Shown here in pieces: positions 63,530-64,000 of a stretch of DNA of 64,000 nucleotides. A model generated the notes under the pieces. The model made no database searches, was not told the DNA's origin, and saw only the letters and a list, made by a program, of their open reading frames with translations. The DNA is from Beta vulgaris subsp. vulgaris (Eukaryota > Streptophyta > Magnoliopsida > Caryophyllales > Amaranthaceae), in NCBI RefSeq assembly GCF_026745355.1, contig NC_079202.1, positions 47,143,873 through 47,207,872 of the forward strand, in the 5' to 3' direction. Position numbers and translations under genes: made by a program. How positions within the stretch are numbered: position 1 is the stretch's first letter; each line of letters opens with the position of its first letter.

Positions 63530-64000
63530 ACTGTCACTCTAGTGGGTGCGGAAATTCAGGGAGTTGGTTAGAGAAATATCTTTGTGAAAATCAAGAGAGA
63601 CTATTACATAATGCAATCTGGTTCTAGAATTTAAATCATTTAAGTTTATGCAACCATGCTGAATGTATGTGTTGGATGTGGTATGAGGATCATGCTGCTT
63701 TAACATGTTCTGTTATTATCTGCATATCGGAGGGGTGAAAGAGAACTTTAAGATAGAGAACAATTCTTGTAGCTAGTTGCTGCGTTAGATAGGTACCTAG
63801 AATCATATAGTACCTTGACGAACTCGTACATCTGTATAGTATTGTTAAGCTAGCTTATGCTTTGAAATGGATCTATTTCTCAGTTTATGAGATATTCTAT
63901 GATTTATCATCCCAAAAACAGAAAAAGGTTCTGCATGATGATTGATTACAGTTGCTTGTACCCTTTAAAGTCCCAAAGTTTTGTCAGCATTAGTAGTAAT
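63530..64000. other. No gene recognised
   Basis: AT-rich end of the window, no domains or element ends seen. Confidence 0.5.

Larger units (their letters stand above)
59459..64000. mobile_element. Left end of a further CACTA transposon; right end unknown
   Basis: The terminus CACTACTACAAAAGG at 59459 is followed by dense GCGACGC(T)TTTT / AAAAGCGTCGC subterminal repeats up to about 59715. A minus-strand Transposase_24-type gene follows. No matching right terminus was found before 64000, so how far the element reaches is uncertain and the last kilobases may lie outside it. Confidence 0.65.

Noticed and set aside
63324..63627. Frames running past the integrase-like motif
   Set aside because: Similarity to Gypsy integrase ends near 63420; what follows has no match I recognise.

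Overview
This looks like nuclear DNA of a flowering plant, probably a eudicot. It is AT-rich, has spliced genes of plant-specific families (a WIP zinc finger, a family-1 glycosyltransferase with a PSPG box, a secreted S1/SPH protein), and is dominated by plant transposable elements (CACTA, hAT, Stowaway- and Tourist-like MITEs, Copia, Ty3/Gypsy chromovirus, L1-type LINE). The species cannot be fixed from the sequence alone. Only three host genes look intact.

Layout. 1-3939: two CACTA remnants; the right end of one (to 726) abuts the broken transposase of the other. 3940-9025: no recognised gene; a hAT MITE with a perfect 8-bp target duplication (5350-5619), a long TA/GTAT microsatellite (8045-8394) and a Stowaway MITE. 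9026-9384: a MITE built almost only of TTCAG repeats. 9590-12233: a two-exon WIP-domain C2H2 zinc-finger gene, TT1-like. 12698-13405: a hAT element. 13781-25270: a UGT85-type glycosyltransferase on the minus strand. Its two exons join in frame across a 10-kb intron that holds a Stowaway MITE, a 5.1-kb Copia element, a hAT element carrying an F-box/DUF295 fragment, a long-TIR element carrying a GRF zinc-finger fragment, and a Tourist-like MITE.

25640-29771: a 1.3-kb LTR element without genes, a minisatellite-filled inverted-repeat element, a chimeric Tourist/Stowaway MITE, a Stowaway MITE and microsatellites. 29880-43690: a nested stack. A 120-bp tandem array is split by an L1 LINE (30241-43465, minus). 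That LINE is split by a Gypsy chromovirus with 3.0-kb LTRs but only 2.0 kb inside (31772-39857), and again by a 5'-truncated tail of another LINE (40334-40617).

44025-about 56290: a large degenerate CACTA element with TNP2 and a second coiled-coil transposon protein. It carries an exon-sized piece of an ArgJ (glutamate N-acetyltransferase) gene between them. 57204-59450: a hAT-like element, a Stowaway MITE and an intact SPH (S-protein homologue) gene lying between inverted repeats. 59459 to the end: the left terminus of another CACTA element, a minus-strand Transposase_24-type gene, and a fragment of a Gypsy integrase tail.

The three host genes show no functional link to one another. What organises the window is transposition: most junctions can be read from target-site duplications, so an order of insertion can be deduced. 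I saw no convincing new enzyme system. The most novel material is the gene-fragment capture inside several elements, the 10-kb TE-filled yet in-frame UGT intron, the simple-repeat MITEs, and an in-window empty-site paralogue for one hAT insertion.
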